From the NCBI RefSeq assembly GCF_031877795.1, contig NC_133955.1, positions 1,922,001 through 1,986,000 on the forward strand: a DNA stretch of 64,000 nucleotides, written 5' to 3'. Origin of the DNA: Strix aluco. Taxonomy: Eukaryota > Chordata > Aves > Strigiformes > Strigidae. Positions 36,746 through 50,555 of the stretch are shown in pieces (the stretch's first letter is position 1; each line of letters starts with the position of its first letter). Both the position numbers and the translations under genes were made by a program. The notes beneath the pieces are model-generated. The model worked only from the letters and a program-made list of their open reading frames with translations. It was not told the origin of the DNA and did no database searches.

Positions 36746-39700
36746 CCAGTGGCTGGCTTCTGTCCTCTTGCATGTGAAAAGCACCTTGTTGGTTCATTCA
36801 GCGGCTGGCTGCCTGCCTCTCCCAGCCAAGGTGGGCTGCTATGGCTTGGATGTTGTCTGTATTACCTGAGTGAGGACTGGGAAATTGTGTTGTGTCCCAC
36901 CCCTCTTCTTCAGAGGGAAGAGACAAACTGCGCACCTTTATACAGCAAAATTGCACCACCAGTGTCCCTCTCCTCACCCTGTGGACCAGACCCACCTGGT
37001 TGCACCCTGTGGTCTGCTGCTCGGCTCTCTGCGTTCATGAGCAGGACAGTCTGCTGCATAAAAGTCTAAAGACATCATATAACAGGGTCTCTCATGCAAA
37101 GACAGACTCCCTAGCCAGAGCCTAGTTCTGCTTCCCTTCTCTGCACAAGCCCTGTAGCCTTATTTCTAGAAGAAAAACTTGAGAGATCAGCAGGAAATCA
37201 GAGGAATGAGATCCAAAGATTAGAGAAGAGGATGGGAACCCCTAATTTAGTGACAAAATCCAAAACTCTGCTATGCAGTTCAGGTGGGAACTACGAAAAA
37301 CATGCCCTGTTGTGATATTTGAATCCTGATCCAGACTTCTGATATCCTACAGATGCTCAAAATGTGTTCTCATGCTTGGCTCATTAAACACTGAGCCATT
37401 CTCTTCCATTTCTTTAGGGCTGCTAACGTGCACATGACTGGGAAAGACTCATACTTAGTTCAATTTGCAGAAATAAAATGTTCCTTTAGAAGTGGGATTG
37501 TATATCCCCATCATAAATCCAAATTCCCCAGCATCTATCCTAACTCCATAAGGAAATCCCTATTTATAAGACACCCCAAAATAAACCCCACTGACATTGA
37601 CACAATGAGTGTCATTACAAGTCACAGACTAAACGCAACACTCTCTTGCCTGAAATCCCCTGCATTGCACGGCTGCCAGGAGTATTCATGCCACTCTAGC
37701 AGGCTTTGAGGTACCCAAATGAACACTTGACAGACAGCTGTCCCCAAGAGATGGAGCACATGAGCTCTCCCCATATGGGCACTGGGCCATCAGGGAACAG
37801 TCACATCATGGTAGCAGGAGCTGAACTGTACTTGGGACAACAAAAGCAGGCTGCTGCATGGTCAGTGTAGCAGAAATTGAGTCCCCAGTTGTCCCAGCTG
37901 GTAGATGGGGTTTCTAAAATGTATGGATGTTATGCACGCTTCCTACACACACGTCAGTGTGCATGGACAGGCTGCCATGGCCGGAGAGACTGTGGTGCAG
38001 AGCCAACAGCTTCCTCTTGGGATTACATGAATTACAGCCCTCATTCAACCTTCCTGTCCCGTATACAGTCTCAGCCTAGCTGGGCAGTTCCCACTGTGAT
38101 GTTGTCACAGGTGTCTCAGGTGGTGAGCACCGTGGGGTAGACAAATAGCAAACAGCATTACAGCCACCTTCATGGTGCTGAACACAGAGGAACAGGTGAG
38201 TCTGAGTTCAAGACTAGTAGGAGTCTGGCACAGCCAGCTCTCCAGGGCTCATGCTCATCACCTCTACAGCTGGCTGAAGAGGATGAAAAGATCTGAGAGT
38301 GCCCAACCCAGGAAGATAATGACAGGATTGATGCAGGCACAGGCACCGTCCTTCCCAAGAGCAATAACATTTCCCCAGGAAGCTGTGGAAAACTCCGCTG
38401 TGGGGCTGGGTAAAAGCCCTCTGGAGTGTGTGGGCCCCTAGTATTCCATGTGGGACTTCCCACCCCCTTTTCTTACAGACAAAGCAACGGTCAGCAGCTC
38501 TGTTGGTCTTGTCTATGCCAGCGCAGCCCAGCACAGCCAAACTGAGTCCTACAGCACCTCACTCCATCTCTCAGGGCCTCCACACTAGATGTTGCCTATG
38601 TATGTCCCGACCATTACGCCCTGCTCACCCATGACCCCCACTCCACCCTGTCTTCTACCTCACTTGTGTCTTCAGACACATGCCTGGAGGGTGTCCCCTG
38701 CGAGGGGAACATTGCCTATGCCAAGGACAGGCTGCAGAGCACCTCTGGAGAAGGAGGGTCTGAGAGCACCAGGCCACCCCAAAGGGCTTTAAGCCCAGAA
38801 AGCAAACACACCGCAAAGCACAGCAGCACTTCACTGCTGTTCAGCATGGAACCTTTTCCCATCAAGGGTCTGTAGGCTGCCTCCAGGGCAGCTCTGGTGA
38901 AACAGTTGCCCCTGAAAGCCACTGCCCATCTCATGGCAACCCAGGAACAGTCTACCCCAAAGAGACCAAAGCTACTGGGTACAGATCCTGTGGGATGCAC
39001 CAGCCAGTGCCCTTTTTTCCACTCCGCAGCCAGCTCTCACCAGGCTCAGAGCGCTTCCTCATGGTACTTCTGCACAGGCCAGTCTCCTTGCTTAACTGAG
39101 TACAAGCTTGTCATGGAACAGGGATGAGACCTGTTTTCTCTCCTTCCCCAGGGCCACGAGTTGACCCTCAGAGCACATTTAGAGCAGATGCTCCCCAAAG
39201 CCCTCTCTCAGCTGTGGGCCTTGCAAGATTACTAAGAGGAAAGGAGGGAGCATAAACACAGAGCACGTTCTGTCCTGACCCACAGGTGCCTGAGAAACAG
39301 TGAGAGCTTATGGATCTGCAGAGGTGCAGGAAACAGAAACCAGCATCCTCCCCTCTGCTACTGCACGCCATAAATCCAGAGTATGAACTCTCTGGCAAAT
39401 GCTCATTAAAGTGCCTTTCATCACATCTCTAACAGTGTACATATGGCTTTCCACCCCACCAAACACTAGATTCAATAACCGTTAAAAGCAAAAGTAAAAG
39501 CAATCCTACACCAATTCATCTCCCTTCCTAGCAGTTGGTTTGGCCCTTACTGGTGCCAGGCTGACCGCCTTCAGGCATCTCAGCCCTCTGCCAGTCATTA
39601 GGTAACTGAGGGTAACCCTGCTGCTTCACAGGCAGCACAACCAGCCTGGATTACCCAGTCCCACGGGCAGTCAGGAGTCATTTTAGATTATGTAAACCAC

Positions 39701-41960
39701 TGCTGGCCAACCAACAGAGGTGTGAAATGACCTCAGCAAGTCCAGAACAGAAGGAAGTTCTTGCTCTCCATCTTCCACCAGCAAGAACTCATGAGGCTGC
39801 TCTTCTGCCTCGTGGACTAAGCTTTGTCAACGAGATACCACACTGTCTGGATACCTCCCCTCCAGATGATCCTCTTCAAGGCCACCAGATGTTAGCATGG
39901 GCCTCCTAACAGCAACAAGAGGTCCTTGAGGCATCGTGAGCTCTCCTCATGGGATACAGGGCTCACCTGGATTCCAGCCTTTGGAAGGGGATGTACGCAA
40001 CTAAGGGAGTAAGAGAGAAGTTTAAGTCTGGGCTCCCTCCCTGTAGCACGGTTGCTCCTGGTTGGAAGAGGTATGGCTGCCAAAGAGCCCCAGGCAGCAG
40101 CCAGTGAGTTGCATGTCGTGGTTGGACAAGTAGAGCTGGGCTGTGAGTCCCAGTGCAATAAGGCTACGGTTCTGTCAGTGTGATAGAGTGGGTTGGCAAA
40201 CGCCCCCCCTCAGCTGGTGGCCCTGGGTCCCCTCTGACACACCAGAGGTTTCCAGGAGCTGATGGTGGCACAGCCTGCAACAGCCTGAGTGAGCAAGAGG
40301 GCACAGAAGTGGTGGGACATGCTGAAAGGGCGGAGGACAAGGCTACATTGCCTTGTGGGTGACATTTTGGCTGATGTGGTATATTCCAGGCAGAGGCCCT
40401 CTGGGTAGCTGGATGACATGCAGAGCTGCTCTGGAAGCCATTGTCAGGGCTGGGCACCTTTGAGCTTTCCCCTGCACGTCAGCAAGGCACTGTCAGGACA
40501 CCCTGAAGGGGAGAGACAGCGTGTTTCAGGGAGGACTTTGGCCCTGAGGGACCCGGAAGCATTGTTTAACAGGACAATGTAGAGACAGTTTGTAGGCACT
40601 CTCAGATGTCAATTTTTCACTTGTTCAGCACTCACGGCTGTAGATGCGCAACTCCTCTGAAACAAAGCCAGTGAAGCAAGCACCCCATGGTATTATTTTT
40701 TCAATCTCATTGTTTTTTCCACCAATGTTGTGATTTCTGGAAGCTTGGGCCATGATTCGGAACGCTTGGGATGGCAGCACTGTCGCAGCCATGGGAATGC
40801 AAATGAGAAGAAGCAAGTTCTTCATGGGATTGCAATATCTGGTACTAGCCTCCTTGGAGGCCAAAGGAAAACAGAGACATTTTGGAGAATGCAAGTCCAT
40901 CTTTGAGACTGAGCTGGACCACAGGTCTGGCAGCTGACCTCAGCAGTTTCAGCTTATACCCTGAGCTACCAAAGGGTTAATGCTTTTTCCCTACTCTCCA
41001 GTGACACAAAACCATATTCACATTTTCAGACAATCTCTTCCAAACATGCCCCAAGAACCATTACTGTTCAAGACTTGATTGGGAACTTCCAAGCTATCTC
41101 ATTCACACAGAGTTTACTGGTTTGAGCTCCTGGAAGCAAAACCGAGGCATTTCATCTCAACTTTTTGTCTGTCAATATTTTGTTAGCTGTAATTCCTGCT
41201 GGGATCCCCTGCCAATCCAGACCCAACATTTCTCCATACGGACGCTGTGCTCCCAGCCCTGAATCCCCACACCTCTTCCTTCCATCACAGACCTCAGGAA
41301 GGGGATGCTGGCTGGTGTAGGCACAGACAGTCTTGAGCAGGAGCATCAGGAGAACCAAACATACTGACTTTTGTTCTCAAAGTGAAAGACATTGTGATCT
41401 TCAATCCCCACTGGCCGTGGTGTAGGTTCCCCTTGTGTCTGCTACATTCTATGGTCTCTGTCAGAGTTTCAGGATGGAGCAAAGATGGGCAGACTGGCAC
41501 AGAAAAAGGTGAGATCTGATGGATTACCTCACAGAGGACTCTCAGCTACAAGAGACACTGAGTTTGACCCCAAACAGAGCAGGGAGCCAGAGCAGAGCAT
41601 GGAGCAACTACCTCGTGGCATCCTGTGCTGCCAAGGAAATGACATAGCACACTTCAGTGCTTCTCCGCTGGGTAAAGGCCACGCTGCTTTCACACAGAGG
41701 AGAGCTGGCTGTCCTACGCACTTAGAGCCTCCAGGTAGGAGCCTGGTAACTGGGTGTTCCCAGGAAAGCAGACAAAGCCACAGATCTGTCTGAAATCTAC
41801 CTCGCTTCCAGCTGTAAGCTTCCCATGCCCAGGGGAGGGAGAGGCACCACTTTGACAGGTGATAGGCAGAAACGTGGTGCAGAGGAGGCAGGCTTGCAAG
41901 GGGTTGAAGAGTTAGCAGTTTGTTCTTATCCTCTAGCCAGTACACTCTCCCACTACTATG

Positions 41961-42014
41961 CTGGGAAGTATTCTGCTAGGAAGAAGTATTCTGGGAAGTA
42001 TTCTGCTAGAAGAT
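41961..42014. repeat. 30-bp tandem near-duplication
   Basis: CTGGGAAGTATTCTGCTAG at 41961 recurs at 41991 after AAGAAGTATT-like spacer. The second copy differs by a single base deletion after CTAG. It is a recent-looking local duplication in intergenic DNA. Confidence 0.75.
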
Positions 42015-42786
42015 TTCTTAAACCTCAGATGAAAGCAAAGTTTGTGCAAAATCTCTCCAGCTATGTTTCAAGGTATACCAGCAAACTCAAGATCCTTGCT
42101 CATTGTCTTGTCTTCAGATGTATCTGGGATGTCATTGTACAAACAACTGTCAAATTGACCCCTTGGAAGAATCACAGGAAGAAGAATCCCACCCAAACAC
42201 TGGCCAGTCATAAACTGAGTCAAACACCTTGACTTCTTCTGTGGCACCTCCCCCGAGACCCACAGGGCTTAAGGAATTAAGGCTTGGCTGGGGCAGAGGG
42301 TCATTAAGTAATGGTCACTATCTCCTATCCTAAGGGGCTCCTGGGGACAGATATTAACAATGTGCAGGTGCTTAAAGATGCAGAAAGACATGTTTTCTGA
42401 AGCACTTTGGTATTTACTTATGATTGGAAACAAACATTTGGGATTTGTATGACTGCTAGGAATAGCTGCACTGCCTCAATGTAGAGTGAATGATGGAGGG
42501 AGTTGGGGAATGTTGCATCTGGCTCTTTCCTTTCCCTGATATTCACTGGAATATGCCCTTTCTGCAGCTCCAGAGGGAACCAAGCAGCAGTTCCCACTTG
42601 GGACTGAGGTTCCTTTTGTCCACTCAAGACGGTAGGTGTGTATGTAAGAATGCAGACAGCACCCTGATACCAGAACTACTCCAGCTAGGGCACTCTGCCC
42701 TTTGAATAACGGACACTCAGGACATGGAGCAAGTAGTATGTCCCTGCATGTGGGCTAGCCAGCTTCCCCATACCAGAGTCACAGAG

Positions 42787-42819
42787 CTCTTGAAATGCTC
42801 TTGAAATGCTCTTGAAATG
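42787..42819. repeat. Three perfect copies of an 11-bp unit
   Basis: CTCTTGAAATG is repeated three times head to tail without a mismatch, then CTGG. It is a micro-minisatellite; perfect copies suggest a recent expansion. Confidence 0.85.
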
Positions 42820-43529
42820 CTGGTCACTTGATGGGAGTTAGGAGTAAGTGCATCTCTGAGAGTTCCCACCTCTCAGCCTTCATCTGTCCTCAGGCACAAC
42901 AAGAATGCAGAGAGTACATTGCATTTGTTACCTGTGGTAAGTACTGCTCAGAAGCAGCAGATGTCTCCTCCCTCCAGAAGTGATGAACAGCAGTTCAAGT
43001 GCTTCCCTGAACAGCCTGAAGGGAAGAGCAAAGCACGGATCTCGACTGGTCCAGCAAGAGCCAAGACTATGCGCTGTGCTGAACTGCAAGCTAGGGGAAC
43101 ATTTTTATTCTCCTTTCTCAGCTTCTAGTGCCATAAACTATTCGTGATAGTCAATCTATTGGAGTGAGATTACTTACCATGTCTTACAGCTCTCCTCCAC
43201 TGCATCCCATCACAAGAGGTTTATCTGTATTCAAATCCACCCAGAAGTTTTTGTATGAATTTGTCTTTCTTGGCAAGTACTTCCAAATGATCATCTCCTC
43301 TCCCTCTTTATACTCCAGATAAGCTTCATCTGCCTGCTCAAAGGCTACCTATCATTTGTTGTCTCCTAAATTTTAATAATATCACTATTAAATAACATAT
43401 TTTTTTATATTTGTAGGTGGGTAAGAACCTATCAGGCATAGTCTGCTTTTAAAGATAAAGTATTTATATCATTCTTATCACTTAAGAAGAATTCCACACT
43501 ATTCCAAATCTACATCAAGAATAATCAGA

Positions 43530-44258
43530 AAATCACAGAATTGAAATCACTGAAGTTGGAAGGGACTTCTCAAGATCACCTAGTCCGACCTGCCTACTCA
43601 AGCAGGGTCAGCTACAGCAGGTTGTCCAAGACTGTGTCCAGTCTGATTTTGAATAACTCCATGGATGGGGAGACTCAACAATCCCTTTGGACAAGCTATT
43701 CCAGTGTTTGACCACCCTCACAGTAAAAAAGTGGGGGGTTATGTTCAGATGGATTTTTCTGTGCTTCAGATTGTGCCCATCACCTCTTGTCCTGTCACTG
43801 AGCACCACTGAGAAGACTCAGACTCTCTCTTCTCCATCCCCTCCCATTTATACACATTGACAAGATCCCCCTTAGCCTTCTGTTCTCCAAACTAAACATC
43901 CCGGCTTCCTGAACTTCTTTTCACATGAGAGATGTCCCAGGCCTTTAATACTTTGTGGCCTTTCATAGGACTCTCTCCAGTCAGTTCATGCCTTTCTTGT
44001 ACTGGGGAGTCCAGAAATGGACACAATACACCAGATGTGGCCTCACCAGTGCTGAGTAGAGTAGATCACCTGCCTCCATCTGCTGGCAAAGCTCTTCCGA
44101 ATGCAGCCAAGGATGCTAGTGGCCTTCCTTCCCACAAGGCTGCATTGCTGGTTCATGCTCAGCTTGTTGTCCATGCAGATGCCCAGGTCCTTCCCTGCAG
44201 AGCTGCTTCCCAGCCAGTCGGCCTCCAGCTTGTACTGATGCATGGCATTGTTCCTCTT
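43530..44258 (-). mobile_element. CR1 LINE, older subfamily, ORF2 C-terminal part and 3' end
   Basis: It begins with AATCACAGAATTGAAATCAC and TGAAGTTGGAAGGGACTT. The minus-strand translation includes KLEADWLGSSSAGKDLGICM, NKLSMNQQCSLVGRKATSIL and, nearer the 3' end, SDRTRGDGHNLKHRKIHLNI, all standard blocks of the ORF2 C-terminal part. It is more diverged than the copies at 52647 and 61011 and interrupted by stops and frameshifts, so the insertion is older. Confidence 0.93.
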
Positions 44259-47200
44259 CCTATGTAAGCCTATGCATGGTGGAGAAAAGACTCTACATGG
44301 GCTGCTCTGTCTTTCTATACTCTGTAAATGCTATTGTACATATATTTGATTTCAGACATGTGCATGCACATACACAAAAATATCCAGTAACCATGAATAT
44401 GTGCACATTACTCACTTATTTCTATATAAAAACACCTTACCTCAACCCAAAGTCCTGCAAGTCCCACCCTAAACTGCCTTGTGCATCATCCGGAGAAAGG
44501 AAGAAAAATATTCTCTGCTGCAGTGTGTAGAGCTCAGCTTATTCACAGCTTTAGCAGTAACCAAGCCTTCTCAGCACAGAAAAAAGGGGATTAGGGATTT
44601 CTCTCCTGCATGCAGCACTGTCTGTTAGAGAGAGGACACAAAACTGGATTAGCATGGCAATCTTACCTCTTACCTTTCCAGAGCTGTGGTTCTCACCTCC
44701 CAAGTCAACCCATGGCATGTGTCTTTCTTTTGCCAAAATGTTGGACTTTTCTGGCATTCACAGCAGCTCAACAAGCACAGTTCCACTTGCCATGACTGGT
44801 ATCTCAGCACTGCGAAGTATTAAAATCCAGTGATGGCAATCATCTCATTTACAAGTATGCATTAATATGTAAAGGGAGCTATACTGGTGGAACTTCAATG
44901 TTAGGAAACTGTAAGAAACAGGAATAGAGTGGCTTACTTTAAAATACATCATCCTGTTCTAATTCGTCTGATACCATTTTGCCCATAGCCCTCATCCCTT
45001 TTCTTTCTTTGAGACACAAGAGAGCCATAGATACTCTTGCATTCAGTGTCCAAAGTCAGATCTGATGTTTATGGAGGAGCACATGACAAGCTGAAGAACA
45101 TGTAAAGCTTCAGTTAACACCTGAAAGGTGACAGTTCTGCTGTGAGAACACTAAAAGGAATTAAGTCTATGGCAAGAAGTGTCCTTCTAGGCTCTTCTGG
45201 GACTTAAGAGTAAGCAATTAAGACATTTCCTCAATATACTGAAATAATCTTCTTTGGATTTACAGTTTTGACATTGATTGCACGGTGTGGCAATGACTGG
45301 GTGAAGGCTGGGATGCAGCAGTGCTCTTCATATATATCGTGCAGTGAATGCTACTTATGTTGAACTACTGCTAATATCATATAATGTCATAACTCCAAGA
45401 AGGGAAACAAGGCATGCTCTAAACAGGCATACTGGTGACCAAAACATGGAGTAATGGGACATCTTTGCCCCATAAAAAATCAAACACGCTTCTTCATTAC
45501 TTACTGTAGTTTCCAAAAATAAAAGGGCAGAAATGCCAGGCTGCCAAAGTACTTCCCTTGACAGTATTAAGCAACTGTTCATTCATTTATGAGTATCATC
45601 ACAAAGGACTGCGACCATCAGGACAATCAGAACGCATTTTTTATGTCTTTCTTTTCAAAGCATTCTGAAAGAAAATAAAATATAAAATATAAAGCAAGAA
45701 TCACCAGGGGACACAGGAGATGCATTCTTCAAAAGGAATAAAGCATTGTGTTTGAAGGTAGTGACTAACACTGCATAAAAGACAACAACCTAAAACCAGA
45801 GGGGACTGGCCAACCAGTCAGCATCACACATAAATATTATAAGATCTACTTCTCTAAACTGATTAGTTTATTTTCCTGAAGTGTAAATCAAGTTGACAGC
45901 AAAGCCGTCTAGAAACTAAACACGCATTTTCCCCTCTTCCTGATGACAGTATTTTCTTTGCTTGGGGAGAGACTGAATTCTTTGAGGTATTGTCTCCCTT
46001 TCTTATCCAGCAGCCTGGAACAGCCTTAGAGACAAAGAAAACTTCTAGCCTGTAGGCCATGACCCGTGGTCCTGATGCTCCCATTGTCCAGCTCAGGGAC
46101 CTCCTTATGCACCACAGCACGGTCCCAGCCTGCATGTCCAGGTTTTCCTGTCACGTTGCAGAGGGACAGGAGGGAAGCAGGGGCAGATGCACAGTTGGTC
46201 TCGTTCTAATTCTGTGATAACACTTCACTAGAAACACTGGGGGGGCCTGTTGTATGCATATAACCAAACATATTTTTTAAAACTTATTCCTATAACTTTG
46301 CCAGCCAAGGTATAGGAGAGAGCAAAGAGCCAGGAACTTTGTGAGTGGAGGTGAAAACTAGCTCCTCCTCTCAAAAACATCATCCTGCATCCATGTTTAC
46401 ACCACGGAACTGATCCTGAATTGCTGCCAGTCTAGGGATAAAATCCAGCAGCTGCTTCACACCACCTAGGAACTGTTTGAGGTTAATTCTGAACAACAAC
46501 AACAAAAAAAGCTAGTTTCATTATGGATGATTTCCTGAACCAGGGGAAGACAGGAGGATGGAGCCAGATGAGTTGTTTTGGTGGCAATGCTAACTTTTCC
46601 TAACATCAGCTTTTCAGGAAACTACAGCCTTCAGCAACACAGCTAAAGTGACCCTAATCTTCAAGGAAAAACCAGATGCAAAGTTAGGTCCAAGTTTGCC
46701 ATTGAGGTTAAAAGGGTGCCCAAAAGGAGTCCTTGCTCCTAGACAGTGCTTCACAGCCAGGCTCTTCCTCCCCTTTGCTTTGCTGCCCCACAATAACAGA
46801 GCCAGTTAACAAACAGAAAAACAATTGCACCAAAAATTCTGCAGTTATTTTAGCTCCAAGCCCTCAGGAAAAAAAAGCCTCTTATGCTTTTAATTTCTTG
46901 TTTTTCTCCTGCATTTTTTGCAAATTGAATCAATGAGTTAAAATAACTAGATTATTTTCCTATCCCACCTCCTCCAACCAACCTCTTCTCCCCCTTCTTC
47001 TCCCATTCTCACATTTAGATCTTTATTTTTCCTCTCTCTATTTTTTTTTTAAACTTTTGGTTTGGAAAAGTTACATAGCCAGCGTTTCACATTTCCTTTT
47101 GCCACCACATTGAAGACATTTGAGGAACATAGTGAAGTGAATTTCACCCTGAACACACACATGTGCAGTTACATCAGGGGCAAAGGGAAAAAAGACAAGA

Positions 47201-50200
47201 AGGCAAAGCAGTTTCTATGGCTTGGCTGGCCTTTCTCTGCCTTGCTGCGACTGGCTGGTTGTTCAAATCCTTCACCCACCCCCATCCCTCTATCTCCACT
47301 TTGCTGCAACACTTCTCCTCTTCCTGTTTCGTCTCAACCTCATTTCTGTTAACCGATTCCTGCTACATACACCTGTTCATCACCCTGTGCAAAATAAAAT
47401 AAATTACAAGAAAACAGAAATAAAACTGTGCTGCAGATACGAAGCTGCCAGGTGTAAGTTGAGTGAGCAAGGCTTTGAAGAGTCCAATACTCCCTTTTGA
47501 CAAATGCTGGTGAATAAGGAACTTTCCAGAGCCCCTGAGGCTTGCGGGAGACAAGGATCTTGATCTGACTGTGAGGTCTGTCCTATCAGAGCCTGAGGCA
47601 GGAGCATTACTGGAAGGGGCTGAGGAGATCTGTGCCATAAGGACAGTCAAGCTGAGGTCCTGCGTGCCTTGCAGAGAGCACGAGCGATGATGCGGAAATG
47701 CTGACAAGGCCGTACCTTGGCCAAAGGGAAGAGAACCTGCAGTTCCCAGAGGGGCACATGCCGGGCAGAGGCTGAGCTGATCCTGTCACTTGCAGTGCTG
47801 TTCCCGTGGCTGAAGCAGAGCAGTGCCCCTTTGGCTTTTACTCCCATCACACGATGGACAGCAGGAGCCCGCATCTGTCCTCCAGACCTCCACTGAACCA
47901 GTGCATTGAGGTGAGGATTTTTGGAGAGCCCCTTTTCCCCCAGGTTTATCTGAAAATCACACTCTTCAAAGAACAGTGAAACACAAAGGCAAGAATCCGC
48001 ATGTGACACCGGCACATGTTGAACCACTGCCTTCTTCATACTCACACATGAGCAAGAAACAGTAGAAAGATTTTTGCATCAGAGAAGTTGTCCTGTGCAG
48101 ACAGTTGGCAGTTCAGTATCTCCTAATCTCCCTTATCTACAGACAGCCTACAGATATCTTTAGCAGTCAGCATCAGGAGAGGGGGGCAGAGAGCAAAGCC
48201 ACGGAAGCGGAGAGGCATGTCGTAGGAAGAGGTGTTTGAGAAACAGACCTCATGAGGTCTGTGTTCCAGATCACAAGTAACGGATGCTAAATCTCCCCCC
48301 AGGTCACTCACAGAACCTTATTTCCTTCTACACAGCAGCGCTGGCAGAAGGTATTTCCATCTCTAACTTAACTAAAGCCTCTGACTTACCTCCCTCAAAT
48401 GCCTGCAGCTGGCTTCTGAGATTTCACATCATCAGACATCTTTTTGCCAGTACTTAGCAGCAGCTTCCTCCATCTGAAATATCTGGTATGCCATTGTCTC
48501 AGGAGTAAAGTTTCATCCTCACAGTCCCTTTTCCTCCTTCATAGCAGTCCTTAATGACTGCTGTTAACAAAACCTTGGGGAGTTCATAGTAAATTGAATT
48601 GTATCAACCAAGTGAGAAAGAGGAAAAAATCAGCATATAAAGTTCTTCATCCTAAACTGATGGTCTGCATTCCAAACGGTGTGTCCAGGGAACCAACCCT
48701 CACCTCTTAATGCCTCCCACATGCTTAAAAGGAAGGCAGAAATTACATCTGTCTCACCGTGTGCATACCATAGGGTGAGATGCAATTCACCCTCCAGAAA
48801 CAAATCCTTCTAAGCTAAAAATGCCCTTTTTCACATGACATTTTTGCTCCAGTGAAAATTTCTTAAAGAAAGAAAAAAAATAAATTCAGAGGTTAGAGCT
48901 CAGTCAGGAACAGGGAAAGAAGAGGTTAAATAATGGCTGCTGAGCTGGATGAGATGCATCTTGCCAGACTTAGTGAGTCTGGGCCATTTCAGAGTGGGCT
49001 GGAGAGCTTCCAGATTTGAATGGGAAAGAAAAGAAAAATTGGACCTCAGCTAACTCAAGGCACCCAGGTAGCTCCTGCTGGGTGCACACACTTTTCCCAG
49101 CAAGCCTGGTGCCACTACTCTCTGTCCTCTTCAGTGTGGTTCTGCCTCCCCCCAACCAGAAAACCCTCAAATTGCACCACAGGTCCACTGCTAGTTGAGT
49201 CCTGGGCCCCAGATTGTCCATCCCACCAGCAGAAATATTTCTTGCATCCATCCCAGTTGATATGACTGCAAAGCATACTGCATGACCCTTCCCAGATTAC
49301 CCTGCCATCCTTTGCAGATCACTTTGAAGTTTAGGGCCACAGTGATACCCATGAGTGCAGGTCACTTTCAAGGTGACAATTAACCTTTCTGGAAGGAGTC
49401 TGAGCCTCTTACAGCTTTCTCACTACCTTGCATCAGACAGGAGAGGTTCAGACCTGCAGGCCAGCCCCACAAGCAAGACAGCCATTAAGGACAGGCATAT
49501 TCAAGCTGCCTGACAAAGCTCTGTGGGGCCTCTGGGTGCACACATACATGTGATGGACCTTGAAAAAAAAAAGAAAATAAATTCCATTACATTTCTGGCA
49601 GTCCATAATATTGGGAGATTTTCATTTTCTGGTGCATTTATTTTTCTTCGTCAGCATGATCTCTTATTTACCAGAACTTCAGGGACACCAATTATGGCTT
49701 ATAGAAACATAGCTCCATAAAACTTTAAAGTACATTATGGCATCGATCTTTCCCGCAAGGCCTCCTATCCATTTCCGACCCCAACAACCACATCACTCAG
49801 AGCCCACCAACAGCCCCACTGCACTACTACAGTAAAAAGAAAAAGCCTTACGGCTGTCATATTTAAACCTATACTAGAGATAAGTGGGTATTACCTTTTT
49901 ATTCTAGAGGAAACAGGTGTCTAGAATGCAATATCAACAGAGAAGTCTTTACAGAAAAATTTTGCAGATATCTAGGCAAGATTCTCAAAGCATCAGCTTT
50001 TTCACCAGTGTATAGACATGGAGACATCTGCCTTTTCAGTTTTCTTTCACTTTCATCTAGGTCTTTTGGTTAATGAACAAATAAAATGTGAACTGACATA
50101 GTTCCATATGCCCTGGACCTTGTTATCTAACATCAAAACACAGACTGGTTCAGAAACAACATTGTAAAGCATTCTGAGTTGCAAAACATAGCTAAAGGAA

Positions 50201-50555
50201 GTTTCACCTTGGTCTGGTGAACTACATAAAGATTCTGGAGCACTATTCCTACACAAAAAAGCCTGTAAGGAAAACATGAAGACATGTTAGTAAACATAAC
50301 AACACTGAACAGAAAATCTCTTCATGTCAATTTATGATTTTGAAATTATTTATACTATACCAGATATGTTATAACAGCAACCAACCTGTCCACAAGGTCT
50401 TGGAGAGTCTCTAGACAGAGAAAACTTACATATAAAAAAAGCTCAATAATATAACATACAAAAAATAAAAATAAATGCTGGAGCTTTTATGGTCTTCAAT
50501 AGGATGTTTAGATTAAATGAGAACACAGCCCTGTATGCAGAGAGATGAAAGAAAC
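44259..50555. other. Intergenic sequence, no gene recognised
   Basis: AT-rich relative to the LGR6 part, with several A/T runs and a pyrimidine-rich stretch at about 46960-47055. A minus-strand frame of 132 codons at 47647-48045 is the longest; I recognise nothing in it. No transposon is recognised in this interval. Confidence 0.6.

Larger units (their letters stand above)
36746..43529. other. Intergenic sequence, no gene recognised
   Basis: Open frames are all short (none above about 140 codons) and overlap on both strands; none has a recognisable domain. Two local duplications are visible: a 30-bp near-duplication at 41961-42020 and three perfect copies of an 11-bp unit at 42787-42819. I looked for exons of UBE2T and ADIPOR1, which neighbour these genes in human, and did not see them. 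Confidence 0.6.
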
